Below, one piece after another: positions 52,322-60,748 of a stretch of 64,000 nucleotides of DNA. The DNA is from Mycolicibacterium parafortuitum (GTDB lineage: Bacteria > Actinomycetota > Actinomycetes > Mycobacteriales > Mycobacteriaceae): NCBI RefSeq assembly GCF_010725485.1, contig NZ_AP022598.1, forward strand, positions 5,766,001-5,830,000, given 5' to 3'. The notes beneath the pieces are model-generated. The model was not told where the DNA came from, made no database searches, and worked only from the letters and a program-made list of their open reading frames with translations. Position numbers and translations under genes: made by a program. Every line of letters starts with the position of its first letter. The first letter of the stretch is position 1.

Positions 52322-52379
52322 CAAGGCCCACACTCGCGCGTCCAGGGTTTCGGCGGATCACGGCCCGGGCGATCGCGGG

Positions 52380-53297
52380 TCAGTCCGTCAGGAAATCGGC
52401 GACCCGAGCGGCGATCTGCTGCGGGTACTCGCCGTTGATCGCATGCGATGCGTCGGGCCACACCTCGACCTGCCCGCGAGCCAACAGCCGCTCGGCCCGG
52501 GCCTTCGCATGCTGCGGGTCGAGCATCACGCTGCGTCCACCCAGCAAGGCCAGCACCGGCATCGACAGCGAGCGCAACTGGGCGTCGGTGAACATCCGGG
52601 GGACCGGGGTGCGCACCACGAAATCGCGCGCGGCGGCATCGATCAGGGTGGCCACCGCACCGTCCTTCTCGACGTCGACGCCGCCGGCGATCCAGCTCAT
52701 CACGCCACGGCGCCACCTTTCCGGCGCACCGGGAGCCAGCATCACCACCGACGCCAGTACCGGGGCGAGCGTCAACCGCGCGAAGGTCTGCACCGGGTCC
52801 AACAGCGTAAGCGACGCGATCCGCCCGGGCCGGTGCACCGCGCAGTTCACCGCCGTCCACCCACCGAACGACACGCCCAGGAGATGCGCCGACTCCAGGC
52901 CCAGCCCCGCCAGCGCCTCGTCGAGCCACTGCGCCTGCTCGGCGGCGTTCGCGATCGGCGTGTGCTGCACCGACAGACCGGCCTCACCGAGCAGATCGAT
53001 GCCGTACACGGTGCGCGACCGCAACAACGGTGCGAGGTTCGTCGCATACATCGGGGTGGTCGCACTGCGGCCCGGCAGCAGCACGACGGGCGGTCCGTGC
53101 CCGGGGCCGGCAAAGCGATAGGCCCGCACGCTACCGAAAGCGGTTGCTAGGTCGAAATACTCGAACGGAGGCAGCGCGGCCATCCCGTCGCGGTAGGCCG
53201 TCAGGAAGTGGTCGAATGCAGCCGCACCGACGAAGGCGCCGAGCCCGCCGCGGTCGAAGCGGCCGGCGATGTTGACACGCGGTACGGCAAGGTCCAC
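52380..53297 (-). CDS. Alpha/beta hydrolase
   Basis: 305 residues. The GTG at 53297 was chosen because a TACCCT box lies 7 bases upstream (leaderless style); the frame is open further but without a good start. PVVLLPGRSATTPMYA (oxyanion), nucleophile Ser in GVSFGG, an acid in GGRSVMLDPQHAKA and His in DASHAINGEYP fit the alpha/beta hydrolase triad. No signal peptide. Substrate unknown. Confidence 0.83.
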   Translation of the reverse strand: MDLAVPRVNIAGRFDRGGLGAFVGAAAFDHFLTAYRDGMAALPPFEYFDLATAFGSVRAYRFAGPGHGPPVVLLPGRSATTPMYATNLAPLLRSRTVYGIDLLGEAGLSVQHTPIANAAEQAQWLDEALAGLGLESAHLLGVSFGGWTAVNCAVHRPGRIASLTLLDPVQTFARLTLAPVLASVVMLAPGAPERWRRGVMSWIAGGVDVEKDGAVATLIDAAARDFVVRTPVPRMFTDAQLRSLSMPVLALLGGRSVMLDPQHAKARAERLLARGQVEVWPDASHAINGEYPQQIAARVADFLTD

Positions 53298-53381
53298 CGC
53301 ATCGAGGGTAACCAGAGCCTCACCAGCCAAGCGACGTCGATTCGGCGGCGCAGGGGTTGACGCGCATGACACCGTAGGAGC

Positions 53382-53864
53382 GTGCACGTCGAGAAGATGA
53401 TTCGCCGAGGCGCCACGATCACCGCCGCCGTCGTGCTGACTTCGCTCTCCGGCGCAGTAGCCGGTGCCGAGCCGCCGCCCGGCGCAGACGTGATCGACGG
53501 CTACCCCGTCGCGGAAGGCTTCTTCCGCCCCGGCCCGCCGCCGAACTACCACGTGTACTTCCGCACGCCGGACGGCTTGTTTTGCGGTATCGGGCCCAAC
53601 GGCGGGCCCATCGGCTGCGACGGCGTTCCGCTCGACGCGCCACCGGGCACCAACCAGACGTTCCTGACCAGTGGCGCCCCGGCCGAGTACCGCTACTCCC
53701 CCACGCCGACGTTCACCCAGGAGGGTGTCGACGTGCTGCCTGCCGGTCAACGGCTGGAGAACTGGGGCGCCAGTTGCGGTGTCGGGCATCAGGGCACCGT
53801 GATCTGCAAAACCTATGGCGGACACGGTTTCGCGATCTCCAGCGTCTACGGAGTTCTCTGGTAG
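53382..53864 (+). CDS. Exported protein, unknown function
   Basis: 160 residues from the GTG at 53382 (ATG at 53397 is an alternative). A signal peptide of about 30 residues ends near AVAGAEPPPG. The mature domain has paired cysteines (LFCGIG, GCDG, SCGVG, VICKTYGGHGF) and the mycobacterial exported-protein style HVYFRTPDGLFCGI...GCDGV. It is divergent from the hydrolase gene. No function is known to me. Confidence 0.75.
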   Translation: MHVEKMIRRGATITAAVVLTSLSGAVAGAEPPPGADVIDGYPVAEGFFRPGPPPNYHVYFRTPDGLFCGIGPNGGPIGCDGVPLDAPPGTNQTFLTSGAPAEYRYSPTPTFTQEGVDVLPAGQRLENWGASCGVGHQGTVICKTYGGHGFAISSVYGVLW

Positions 53865-53888
53865 TCGAAGCCAGGGACGCGCAGGCGC

Positions 53889-54518
53889 TCAGGCCCGGGC
53901 CAGGGGCAGCGCGGACGACGCGACCCAGTCCCGCACCGCCGGACCGAGCCAGCGCCGCAGATGCTGCCGTAATTCGTCGGGCGTGCGGGCCGGATCGCCC
54001 GGGTTGGTCAGGAACGACTGCACGATGCGCAATGCCCATTCCACGAGTTCGTCCAGGCCGGCCGGCTCGGTGGCGACCTGCGTCCAGTCGATCGAGGTGC
54101 TCTCCAACAGCATCCGGCGACCGATGTCGCGCGCGGCGTCGGAGGTGACGCTGCGCAGCAGGGTGTGGGACGGCTCCTCGAGCAGCAGCTGCAGATACGG
54201 CTCGTGTGGCACCGCGGCGACGGTTTGCACCACGCCCTCGATGATCGCGTCGGTGATGTCGTCGAAGGACTGCAACTCCTCACCCAGCCGGCCGAGGAAG
54301 CGTCGCGTCCCGTCTTCGGCTGCGGCTCGCAGCAGTGCGGTGGTGCTCGGAAAGTACCGGTAGACAGTGGCTCTGCTGACCCCGAGCGCGGTGGCGACAT
54401 GCGCGATGCTGGTCTGGGCGCCGCGCTCGGCCACGCACCGGTGGGTGGCGGCGATGATGCGCGACACGGCTTCATCGTCTGTGGACGGCGGTTCGCCCTG
54501 CCAGCCGTGCGTGCGCAT
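53889..54518 (-). CDS. TetR-family regulator
   Basis: 209 residues. N-terminal HTH (about 20-65; ERGAQTSIAHVATALGVSRATVYRYFPSTTALLRA) and a helical ligand-binding domain. TACAGT followed after 6 bases by the ATG suggests a leaderless transcript. It is divergent from the metal-dependent hydrolase gene, and an inverted repeat at 54532-54555 lies between them, so it probably represses that gene. Confidence 0.88.
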   Translation of the reverse strand: MRTHGWQGEPPSTDDEAVSRIIAATHRCVAERGAQTSIAHVATALGVSRATVYRYFPSTTALLRAAAEDGTRRFLGRLGEELQSFDDITDAIIEGVVQTVAAVPHEPYLQLLLEEPSHTLLRSVTSDAARDIGRRMLLESTSIDWTQVATEPAGLDELVEWALRIVQSFLTNPGDPARTPDELRQHLRRWLGPAVRDWVASSALPLARA

Positions 54519-54531
54519 CCTGCGACTGTAG

Positions 54532-54555
54532 CGCCGTAACCCCTTTACCTCGGCG
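54532..54555. promoter_or_regulatory. Inverted repeat, probable TetR operator
   Basis: CGCCGTAA and TTACctCGGCG form an imperfect palindrome (CGCCG / CGGCG arms with GTAA / TTAC inside) 14 bases from the TetR start, overlapping its promoter. It is a standard place for self-repression. Confidence 0.5.
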
Positions 54556-54644
54556 ATACACCTCTGCTATGACTGTATTGTCGTTGTTTCGGTACGGCGT
54601 TCAGGCAAGGGGCGATCAGTGGATCCACGCACAGGCGAAACCCG

Positions 54645-55661
54645 ATGACGGCGTTGCAGGTCCGGCGGATCCGATTCGACTTCGACGACGCCGTGCCGTT
54701 CAACTGGAACCCGGCCAACCCGGCATTCTCGACCTACATGAACATGGTGTCGATCATGGCGATCTGCTTCGAGAAGATGATCGTCGCGGCGGTGCGCGAG
54801 GCGATGCCGTTGATCACCGATCCGGCGGTCGCCGAGGAGGCCGAGGCGTTCCTGCGCCAGGAGGCCCAGCACGCCAATTCACACCGTCAGCATGTGCGCG
54901 CACTGATCCGCTCCTACCCCGGGCTCCAGGAGACGTTCGACGCGTCGAACGCCGCCTACGACCGGGTCACCGACACCACCCCGCTGCGCTACCGGTTGGC
55001 CTACATCGCCGACCTCGAGGCCACGTTCACACCGTTTTTCAAGATGCTGCTCGACTATGACGACACGCTGTTCCGCACCGGTGACGACCGGGTGGCCTCG
55101 CTGTTCGTGTGGCACTTCGTCGAGGAGGTCGAGCACCGCAGTTCGGCGCTGATCGTCTATGACGCGGTGGTGGGCAGCAAGAGCTATCGGATGCGGGCCC
55201 TGCCCGGGATCGTCAAACACCTGATCGAGGTCAGCTCGTTGATCATGGACGGCATCAACGAACATGTGCCGCTGGCCGAACGGGCGATCGACGTCAACAC
55301 CATCAAACCGCTCAACGGCCTGATCGACGCGGTTCGCAGCCGGGCGACACGACAGCCCAGGGTGCCTGCGGCGTTTCACGCCATCCCGTGGAAACGTAAG
55401 ATCCACACCGCATCTCGGGTACTGCTGAGTCAGACCCCGCTGCACAACCCAGCGCACGAGCCGACGCCGGAGTTCGCCGACCGGTGGTTCGCGCGTTTCG
55501 AACGCGGCGACGATGTCGCGCACTGGTACGCGAGCGCGCGTCAGCGTCGGTCGTCACGCGCCGTCGCGGATGACCAGTCCGGTGGCCAGCAGCCGGGTCG
55601 CGGACAGCCCGAACGTGGACTTGAACCGGTCCGCGAGGTGCGACGGGCTGGCGAACCCTGA
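54645..55661 (+). CDS. Putative metal-dependent hydrolase (COG3687 / PF10118 family)
   Basis: 338 residues. The ferritin-like helical core carries paired E...ExxH-type metal residues: FLRQEAQHANSHRQHV (about 65-80) and HFVEEVEHRSSAL (about 160-172). The family is annotated as metal-dependent hydrolase and is common in mycobacteria, often under TetR control, as here. The last 36 codons overlap the convergent AraC gene (108 bases) and are basic and low in complexity. Confidence 0.85.
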   Translation: MTALQVRRIRFDFDDAVPFNWNPANPAFSTYMNMVSIMAICFEKMIVAAVREAMPLITDPAVAEEAEAFLRQEAQHANSHRQHVRALIRSYPGLQETFDASNAAYDRVTDTTPLRYRLAYIADLEATFTPFFKMLLDYDDTLFRTGDDRVASLFVWHFVEEVEHRSSALIVYDAVVGSKSYRMRALPGIVKHLIEVSSLIMDGINEHVPLAERAIDVNTIKPLNGLIDAVRSRATRQPRVPAAFHAIPWKRKIHTASRVLLSQTPLHNPAHEPTPEFADRWFARFERGDDVAHWYASARQRRSSRAVADDQSGGQQPGRGQPERGLEPVREVRRAGEP

Positions 55662-56312
55662 TTCGACTGCGGCGGTGGTGAGGTTCGCACCGGCGCCAAC
55701 CATCCGGCCGGCGTGCAGCAGCCGACACCACTGCCGGTAGCGGCGCAGACTCGATCCCATCTGCTCGCGAAACAGGTGCAGGAAACGCGATTCGGATAAG
55801 CCGGCCGCGGCTGCCAAGTCGGCTGCCGACACCGCCGCCGCCGGATCATCCCGGATGCGTTTGGCGGCCAGCTCGATTCGCGGATCCATGCGGTGGACGT
55901 CCGACGGTGCCGCGGCGTCCAGCCAGCGCCGCGCTGCGGCGTCGTCAGCCGGGGGCTGCAGCAGATCCTGTTGCGCCGCATGGTCAAAGGCGATGCCGGA
56001 TTCGATCTGTGCGAACTGCGCACGGCAGGTCGCCGCGCGCGCCGACGTCGGGTCCAGATAGCACGACATCAGCGGCCCCTTCATCCTCAGCTGGTGCACC
56101 AGCCGCGGCGGGACGAGGGCGCTACGCGCCGTGATCGTGCGTCCGTCGACGGAGATCGTCACCGGCGCGTCGACTCCCACCACCAGGCACCACACCGAAC
56201 CCGAGTGTGCATTCAGCCCGAGCGCGGGACCGGAATACAGCGCCTGGCCCGGCCACAACCACACCGCCGGATAGCAGGTTTGCGGAAGCGGCGCAGTGCC
56301 CTTGCGCGACAT
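55554..56312 (-). CDS. AraC-family regulator
   Basis: 252 residues. An N-terminal cupin-like sensing region (about 20-100) and a C-terminal pair of HTH motifs (about 160-250; VSAADLAAAAGLSESRFLHLFREQMGSSLRRYRQWCRL, then NLTTAAVESGFASPSHLADRFKSTFG) are typical of AraC/XylS proteins. It is divergent from the small membrane protein at 56348, which it may control. Its 3' end lies inside the hydrolase gene on the other strand. Confidence 0.88.
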   Translation of the reverse strand: MSRKGTAPLPQTCYPAVWLWPGQALYSGPALGLNAHSGSVWCLVVGVDAPVTISVDGRTITARSALVPPRLVHQLRMKGPLMSCYLDPTSARAATCRAQFAQIESGIAFDHAAQQDLLQPPADDAAARRWLDAAAPSDVHRMDPRIELAAKRIRDDPAAAVSAADLAAAAGLSESRFLHLFREQMGSSLRRYRQWCRLLHAGRMVGAGANLTTAAVESGFASPSHLADRFKSTFGLSATRLLATGLVIRDGA

Positions 56313-56347
56313 GCTGAGCTCCTCATCGACGTGTTCAGGAGGCTACC

Positions 56348-56719
56348 GTGGTTCTGACCGTGATCGGCGTGATCGGGGTGTTCTTCCTCGGCATGGGGGT
56401 GTTCGCGCTGGCGGCGCCGGCGGTGATGCTGCGCCCGTTCGGATACGCGCTCACGACGGCGACCGCCCGCGCGGAGGCGCGCGGGGTCTATGGCGGTTTC
56501 GGGGTGGCGATCGCCGCGGTGTCGGGTTACGCGGCGTGGGCGCCGCCGGAGGTGCGCACCGGAATCCTGCTCACCGTCGCTGCCGTATTGGCCGGTATGG
56601 CGTTCGGGCGCGCGGTGTCCGCGCTGTTCGACGGACCGACGAAGTTCTACCCGAATTGGTTCTACTTCCTGGTGGAAGCCCTGGGCGCGGCGGCGTTGTT
56701 CTGGGCGGCGTTCTCCTAG
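56348..56719 (+). CDS. Small membrane protein (DUF4345-like)
   Basis: 123 residues, GTG start with AGGAGGCTACC upstream. Four hydrophobic helices (about 3-28, 45-62, 70-90, 105-121) with the family marks RPFGYAL and ARAEARGVYGGFGVAIA. The role of the family is not known. It lies 35 bases from the divergent AraC gene and 13 bases from the convergent thioredoxin-fold gene. Confidence 0.82.
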   Translation: MVLTVIGVIGVFFLGMGVFALAAPAVMLRPFGYALTTATARAEARGVYGGFGVAIAAVSGYAAWAPPEVRTGILLTVAAVLAGMAFGRAVSALFDGPTKFYPNWFYFLVEALGAAALFWAAFS

Positions 56720-56732
56720 CCTGGCGGGCGGG

Positions 56733-57269
56733 TCAGCTCGCGGAGGCGAGCGCCAGCACCTCGTCCACCGACCACTGGTCGTCCGCATGGCGTCCGTACT
56801 TGGCTGCCAGCACGGTGCCGTCCGGCGCGATCAGGAAATCGGCGGGCAATCCGAGTCGCCCGCCGGGCTGCCGTAGCGACGGCGCACGGAATCGGCCGGC
56901 GCTGGTCAGCGCGATACCGCGCACGATCGCTCTCCAACTCCGGGGATCCAGCAGGGCCCGCGCGCCCGCTTCGACGCCGAATCTGCGGTAGACGACCTTG
57001 TCCGGGTCGGCCACGGCCGCGAACGGCAGACCGGCGGTGTGCTCGGCCAATTCGTCGGCCGGCGAGTGGAAGAACACGACCTCCCGGATGGATGCGTTGT
57101 CGATCTCGTCGTGCCGGGATACGAACGACTGCAGGTGCAGGTTGCAGATGGGGCACCCGGCGAACCGGCGGAACTGAAGGTGGACCAGCCGCTGCGGGTC
57201 TGGGACCGCAATGAGTTCACCTGTGACGCTGCGGAACTCTGTCCTGTCGATGGCGGTTGGTGGCGACAT
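56733..57269 (-). CDS. Peroxiredoxin-like protein (AhpC/TSA family)
   Basis: 178 residues; the ATG at 57269 follows GGAGGAG, so it is preferred over the start at 57344. Thioredoxin fold with Cys-Pro-Ile-Cys in RRFAGCPICNLHLQSF (about 43-58), VVFFHSPADELAEH, FAAVADPDKVVYRRFGVE and FLIAPDGTVLAAKYG. The CxxC arrangement suggests a thiol peroxidase or disulfide reductase of the peroxiredoxin-like group. It is divergent from a TetR gene that may repress it. Confidence 0.85.
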   Translation of the reverse strand: MSPPTAIDRTEFRSVTGELIAVPDPQRLVHLQFRRFAGCPICNLHLQSFVSRHDEIDNASIREVVFFHSPADELAEHTAGLPFAAVADPDKVVYRRFGVEAGARALLDPRSWRAIVRGIALTSAGRFRAPSLRQPGGRLGLPADFLIAPDGTVLAAKYGRHADDQWSVDEVLALASAS

Positions 57270-57301
57270 GGCGACTCCTCCGGGGCACATAAGCGTGCGC
57301 T

Positions 57302-57346
57302 GTACGCTAACAACCACGGTAGGGAGTACGGCGTACGCTGTCAACC
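57302..57346. promoter_or_regulatory. Direct repeat GTACGCTnnCAACC in a divergent promoter
   Basis: GTACGCTaaCAACC (57302-57315) and GTACGCTgtCAACC (57333-57346) are 31 bases apart, between the peroxiredoxin-like gene and the TetR gene. The second copy includes a TACGCT box that could be the TetR -10, and the first gives TAGCGT on the other strand. The TetR protein is the natural binder (inference). Confidence 0.55.
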
Positions 57347-57349
57347 GTC

Positions 57350-57958
57350 ATGCCTCGCCCACGCTCGCTGAACCTGCCGCAGATCGCCGCCGCCGCGCTG
57401 GACGTCGTCGACTCCGACGGCCTTGCCGCGCTGTCGATGCGCACGGTGGCGCGCCGGCTGGGTATCGGCACCATGTCGCTGTACCGCTACGTCGCCGACC
57501 GCGACGAGCTCGAGGCGATGGTGGTCGACCTGGTGCTGGACAAGGTCGACCTGCGGGTGCCGGAGGGTTCGGCACGGCAACGGGTTTCGGTGTTGGTCGA
57601 ACGGGTGCGCGAGGCCGCCGCACAGCACCCCGCCGTGGTTCCGCTGGTCCTGGCCCACCGGCACCGCACGCCCGCGTCGATGCGCTGGGGTGAGGCGATG
57701 CTCGGAGTGCTCGCCGAGGCCGGCTTCGCGGGGACACGCCGGGTGTACGCGTTCCGCGCGTTGCTCGCCTACGTCTTCGGGGCGTTGGAGGTCGAGCACT
57801 ACAGCGCGTTGACGGGGCCGGGTACGCGAGCGCTGGCCGAACTACCGGCCGGCGAGTTCCCGGTGCTGTCGGAGACCGCGACCGTCGCGCGCGGGATCAC
57901 CGGCGCCGACGAGTTCGCGCAGGGCCTGCAGATCATGTTGCGAGGCCTCGAACTCTGA
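57350..57958 (+). CDS. TetR-family regulator (TetR_C subgroup)
   Basis: 202 residues. N-terminal HTH (about 7-52; LNLPQIAAAALDVVDSDGLAALSMRTVARRLGIGTMSLYRYVADRDEL) and a C-terminal helical domain of the tetracycline-repressor type. Divergent from the peroxiredoxin-like gene with 80 bases between starts. The promoter repeats at 57302-57346 suggest control of both. Confidence 0.9.
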   Translation: MPRPRSLNLPQIAAAALDVVDSDGLAALSMRTVARRLGIGTMSLYRYVADRDELEAMVVDLVLDKVDLRVPEGSARQRVSVLVERVREAAAQHPAVVPLVLAHRHRTPASMRWGEAMLGVLAEAGFAGTRRVYAFRALLAYVFGALEVEHYSALTGPGTRALAELPAGEFPVLSETATVARGITGADEFAQGLQIMLRGLEL

Positions 57959-58039
57959 CCCGCACCGCGGTTTCGGTCTTTTCCGCACCGTGCGCGTCGT
58001 ACCGTGAGCAAACGCAACGGCGCGAGGAACGGAGTGGTG

Positions 58040-59332
58040 ATGCGAGATCCACTGACACGTCGAGTTCGGACAGTCCTGATCGCGGCGCTGTCCGCCGTCC
58101 TCCTGGTTTTGATCTCGGCGATTCCGTCGTGGGCCATGACACTGACGTTCGTGCGTCACGCCGAATCACTGGCCAACGCGGCGGGGATCATCGACACCGA
58201 GGTGCCCGGCCCCGGACTGAGCGAAAAGGGTTGGGCGCAGGCCGATGCGGTCGCGCCCGTGCTGGCCGGCATGGGCTTCGACGGCGTCTACGTGTCGTCG
58301 ATGCTGCGCACCCAGCAGACCGCCCAACCGATGCTCGCGCTGCTGCCCGGGTCCAGCTATCAGATCCTGCCCGGCCTGCGGGAGATTTCGGCGGGCATCT
58401 TCGAAGGCGCGTCCGAGGACGAGGGCCTGGGCCGGTTGGGCTACGCCCTGGCCCCGGTCACCTGGATGCTGGGCGCCCGCTTTCTGCCCGTGCCCGGCGG
58501 AGAGGACGGCAACGCGTTCGACGCCAGGGTCGACGATGCGGTCCGGCAGATCGCCGACAACGGCGATGAGAACGCGGTGGCCTTCGCGCACGGCGCCACG
58601 ATCATGTTCTGGGTGATGATGAACGTCGACAATCCCGATCTCGGCCTGATGCTCCGCCATCAGCTGGACAACACCGAATCGGTGGTGATCGACGGCAGCC
58701 CCGAGGAGGGCTGGACGCTGGTCAGCTGGGCGGGTCAGCAGGTCTCCGCGGATCCGTCGCTGGCCACCAAACTGCTCGTCAATGTGCGGGACCTCGTGGT
58801 CGCGCCGCAGACCGCGCTGTACAACATCGGCAAGGCGTTCCAGTCGGGTGACTTCGAGGCGCTGGTGCGCGCGGTCCGCGACGGCGTGGTCGAGGTGACC
58901 CGCGCGGTGGTCAACTTCATCCCAGACACCGTGCGCGACATCGTCGACGAGTTCCGCCCGGCCGACGACACCGCCGACGCCGCCGTGACTCAACGTGTCG
59001 CCGCCACCGTCGCGCCGCAGCAGGGCGCCGAGGCGACGGAACCGGAGCGCATCACAGTCGCCGACACGAGCGAGGAGGCACCCGCTCCGAGCAAGGGCCG
59101 CGCGGACGCGCGCCGGGACGGGGCCACCGACGAGGACGACGCGGCGGAGGTCGCCGACGACGCGGTCGAGGCGGTCGAGGGCGACGCAGAGGACGTCAAG
59201 GAGGACGCCAAGGAATCCGACGAGGCGTCCGATGCCGGAACCGCGACGGACGCCGGGGCCGAAGACTCGGGTACCGCAGCGGACGACTCGCGGGACGCCG
59301 ACAGGGAGTCGTCGAAGCCGGCGGCAGCGTAG
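58040..59332 (+). CDS. Exported histidine phosphatase with acidic C-terminal tail
   Basis: 430 residues from the ATG at 58040; GTG codons at 58034, 58037 and 58004 are alternatives. A signal peptide or anchor (about 10-33) is followed by the phosphohistidine site LTFVRHAES (Arg39-His40), SSMLRTQQTAQPM and the second His in FAHGATI. The catalytic domain ends about 240. The last 115 residues are Asp/Glu/Ala-rich and disordered. It probably acts as a phosphatase or phosphoglycerate-mutase-like enzyme in the periplasm or cell wall. Confidence 0.87.
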   Translation: MRDPLTRRVRTVLIAALSAVLLVLISAIPSWAMTLTFVRHAESLANAAGIIDTEVPGPGLSEKGWAQADAVAPVLAGMGFDGVYVSSMLRTQQTAQPMLALLPGSSYQILPGLREISAGIFEGASEDEGLGRLGYALAPVTWMLGARFLPVPGGEDGNAFDARVDDAVRQIADNGDENAVAFAHGATIMFWVMMNVDNPDLGLMLRHQLDNTESVVIDGSPEEGWTLVSWAGQQVSADPSLATKLLVNVRDLVVAPQTALYNIGKAFQSGDFEALVRAVRDGVVEVTRAVVNFIPDTVRDIVDEFRPADDTADAAVTQRVAATVAPQQGAEATEPERITVADTSEEAPAPSKGRADARRDGATDEDDAAEVADDAVEAVEGDAEDVKEDAKESDEASDAGTATDAGAEDSGTAADDSRDADRESSKPAAA

Positions 59333-59342
59333 CTCGTCGCTT

Positions 59343-59361
59343 CGGTCGGCATTGCCGACCG
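59343..59361. terminator. Short hairpin after the histidine phosphatase gene
   Basis: CGGTCGG-cattg-CCGACCG, perfect 7-bp arms, 10 bases after the stop. The rest of the 190-bp gap to 59522 holds a TAGCGT box near 59494 and a GGAG ribosome binding site for the next gene, and nothing else that I can see. Confidence 0.55.
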
Positions 59362-59522
59362 ATGGTCACTTACTCAGCGAACGGACCCGGAGCGGCTTCC
59401 GGCCGACGGCGCCGGCCGTGGCGCGGATGCTTCAGGGCGGCTCCCCCGAACCGATGACTTTCGGCCCTGTTTGCGGCGCGCCTCGAAGACATAGCGTCGG
59501 TGCACGGAGATCGGAGATTCTC

Positions 59523-59888
59523 ATGATCGAAGCACTTCAGGACCTGCCTGCCGGCGTCGTCGGCATCCGGGTGTCGGGCCGGGTCACCGCCGACGACTTC
59601 CATCAGTTCAAATCCACACTCGACACCATGCTCGACTCCGACGAGATCCGGTTCATCGAGGTAGTCGACGCCGATTACCAAGGTTTCGGGCCCGGCGGTC
59701 TGCTCGCCGACATCAAGCAGGGGTTCAGCACCGTCAGACACCTGGGCGCGTTCAAACGGACCGCGGTCGTCACCGACAAGGAATGGATCGGCCACGCCCT
59801 GCACGCGCTGGGCTGGATGATCCCCGGCGACGTGGCCTTGTTCGGTCTCGACCAACTCGACGACGCCAAACAATGGGTCGCGGCATGA
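59523..59888 (+). CDS. SpoIIAA-like protein (STAS superfamily)
   Basis: 121 residues. VVGIRVSGRVTADDFHQFKSTLDTMLDSDEIRFIEVVD, GGLLADIKQGFSTVRHLGAFKRTAVVTDKEWI and FGLDQLDDAKQWVA are typical of the SpoIIAA-like family that binds small hydrophobic molecules or membranes. No partner anti-sigma factor is nearby. It lies alone with its own promoter. Confidence 0.87.
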   Translation: MIEALQDLPAGVVGIRVSGRVTADDFHQFKSTLDTMLDSDEIRFIEVVDADYQGFGPGGLLADIKQGFSTVRHLGAFKRTAVVTDKEWIGHALHALGWMIPGDVALFGLDQLDDAKQWVAA

Positions 59889-59921
59889 CACCCGAGCAGT
59901 GAGCCTCGGGGCGGTGCGTCG

Positions 59922-60656
59922 CTAGCCGGCGCAGTGGTCGCAGCTCTGCGGCTGATCCGGTGCTGCTTGTGGACCGTATGTGTCGTGCCAGGACCACCAT
60001 TCGTAAGCCGCTGACTGCGGGTATCCGTGCGGCGAGTCCTCCCAGGTCTCCTGCCGGCCCAACGCCGTCATGTCCAGGAAGCTCCAGGTGTTGACGAACG
60101 CCTCGTCGCCGCGGTTGTCGATGAAATAGGTGCGGTACACGCGGTCACCGTCCTCACCCGGTCGGCGGATGAACGCGTTGGTGCCATGCCACTGGTCGAC
60201 ACCGAAATCGGTGTCGAACGCGCCTAACTCGTCGGGAACCATGGTGTACCACGGGTGGTGCCAGCCCATCCGCTCCTTGATGCGCGCGATCTCGGCCTGC
60301 GGCCCGCGGGACGCGTAGACCAGAGTGGTGTCCCTGGCGTTGAGGTGCGCCAGATTGCCGATGTGGTCGGCCATCAGGGAGCAGCCGACGCAGCCGTGAT
60401 CGGGCCAGCCGTCCACGTCGGGATCCATGAACGCCCGGTACACGATCAACTGCTGACGGCCCGCGAAGAGGTCGAGCAGGCTCACCCTGCCCTCGGGTCC
60501 GTCGAACTGGTAGTCGGTGCGCACCGGGGTCCACGGCATTCGGCGGCGCATCGCGGCGAGCGCGTCGCGAGCCCGGGTCAGTTCCTTCTCTCTGACCAGC
60601 ATGTCGGCCAGCGCGGCCTGCCATTCCTGCGCGGACACGATCGCGGGTGCCTGCAT
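59922..60656 (-). CDS. DUF899 thioredoxin-like protein
   Basis: 244 residues. SLLDLFAGRQQLIVYRAFMDPD and CVGCSLMADHIGNLAHLNARDTTLVYASRGPQAEIARIKERMGW are the classic DUF899 block, with a Cys-x2-Cys at about 89-92, and WSFLDMTALGRQETWEDSPHGYPQ near the end. Role unknown; a thiol-dependent redox role is likely. It is divergent from an ArsR gene, and an operator-like repeat lies just before its start. Confidence 0.9.
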   Translation of the reverse strand: MQAPAIVSAQEWQAALADMLVREKELTRARDALAAMRRRMPWTPVRTDYQFDGPEGRVSLLDLFAGRQQLIVYRAFMDPDVDGWPDHGCVGCSLMADHIGNLAHLNARDTTLVYASRGPQAEIARIKERMGWHHPWYTMVPDELGAFDTDFGVDQWHGTNAFIRRPGEDGDRVYRTYFIDNRGDEAFVNTWSFLDMTALGRQETWEDSPHGYPQSAAYEWWSWHDTYGPQAAPDQPQSCDHCAG

Positions 60657-60677
60657 GGTCTCCCACCCTCCATAATG

Positions 60678-60695
60678 TTCAACCGACTTGTTGAA
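60678..60695. promoter_or_regulatory. ArsR operator candidate, site 1
   Basis: TTCAAC-cgactt-GTTGAA, a perfect 6-bp palindrome with a 6-bp spacer, 22 bases before the DUF899 start. The same half-sites at the same spacing recur at 60731-60748. Confidence 0.7.
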
Positions 60696-60730
60696 TGTCT
60701 GGTCTCACCACACCATGCGGGCGCGTTATA

Positions 60731-60748
60731 GTCAACAAGATGGTTGAA
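60731..60748. promoter_or_regulatory. ArsR operator candidate, site 2
   Basis: GTCAAC-aagatg-GTTGAA overlaps the ATG (60740) of the ArsR gene. One arm has one mismatch to the palindrome at 60678. Two sites over a divergent promoter indicate self-repression and control of the DUF899 gene. Confidence 0.7.
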
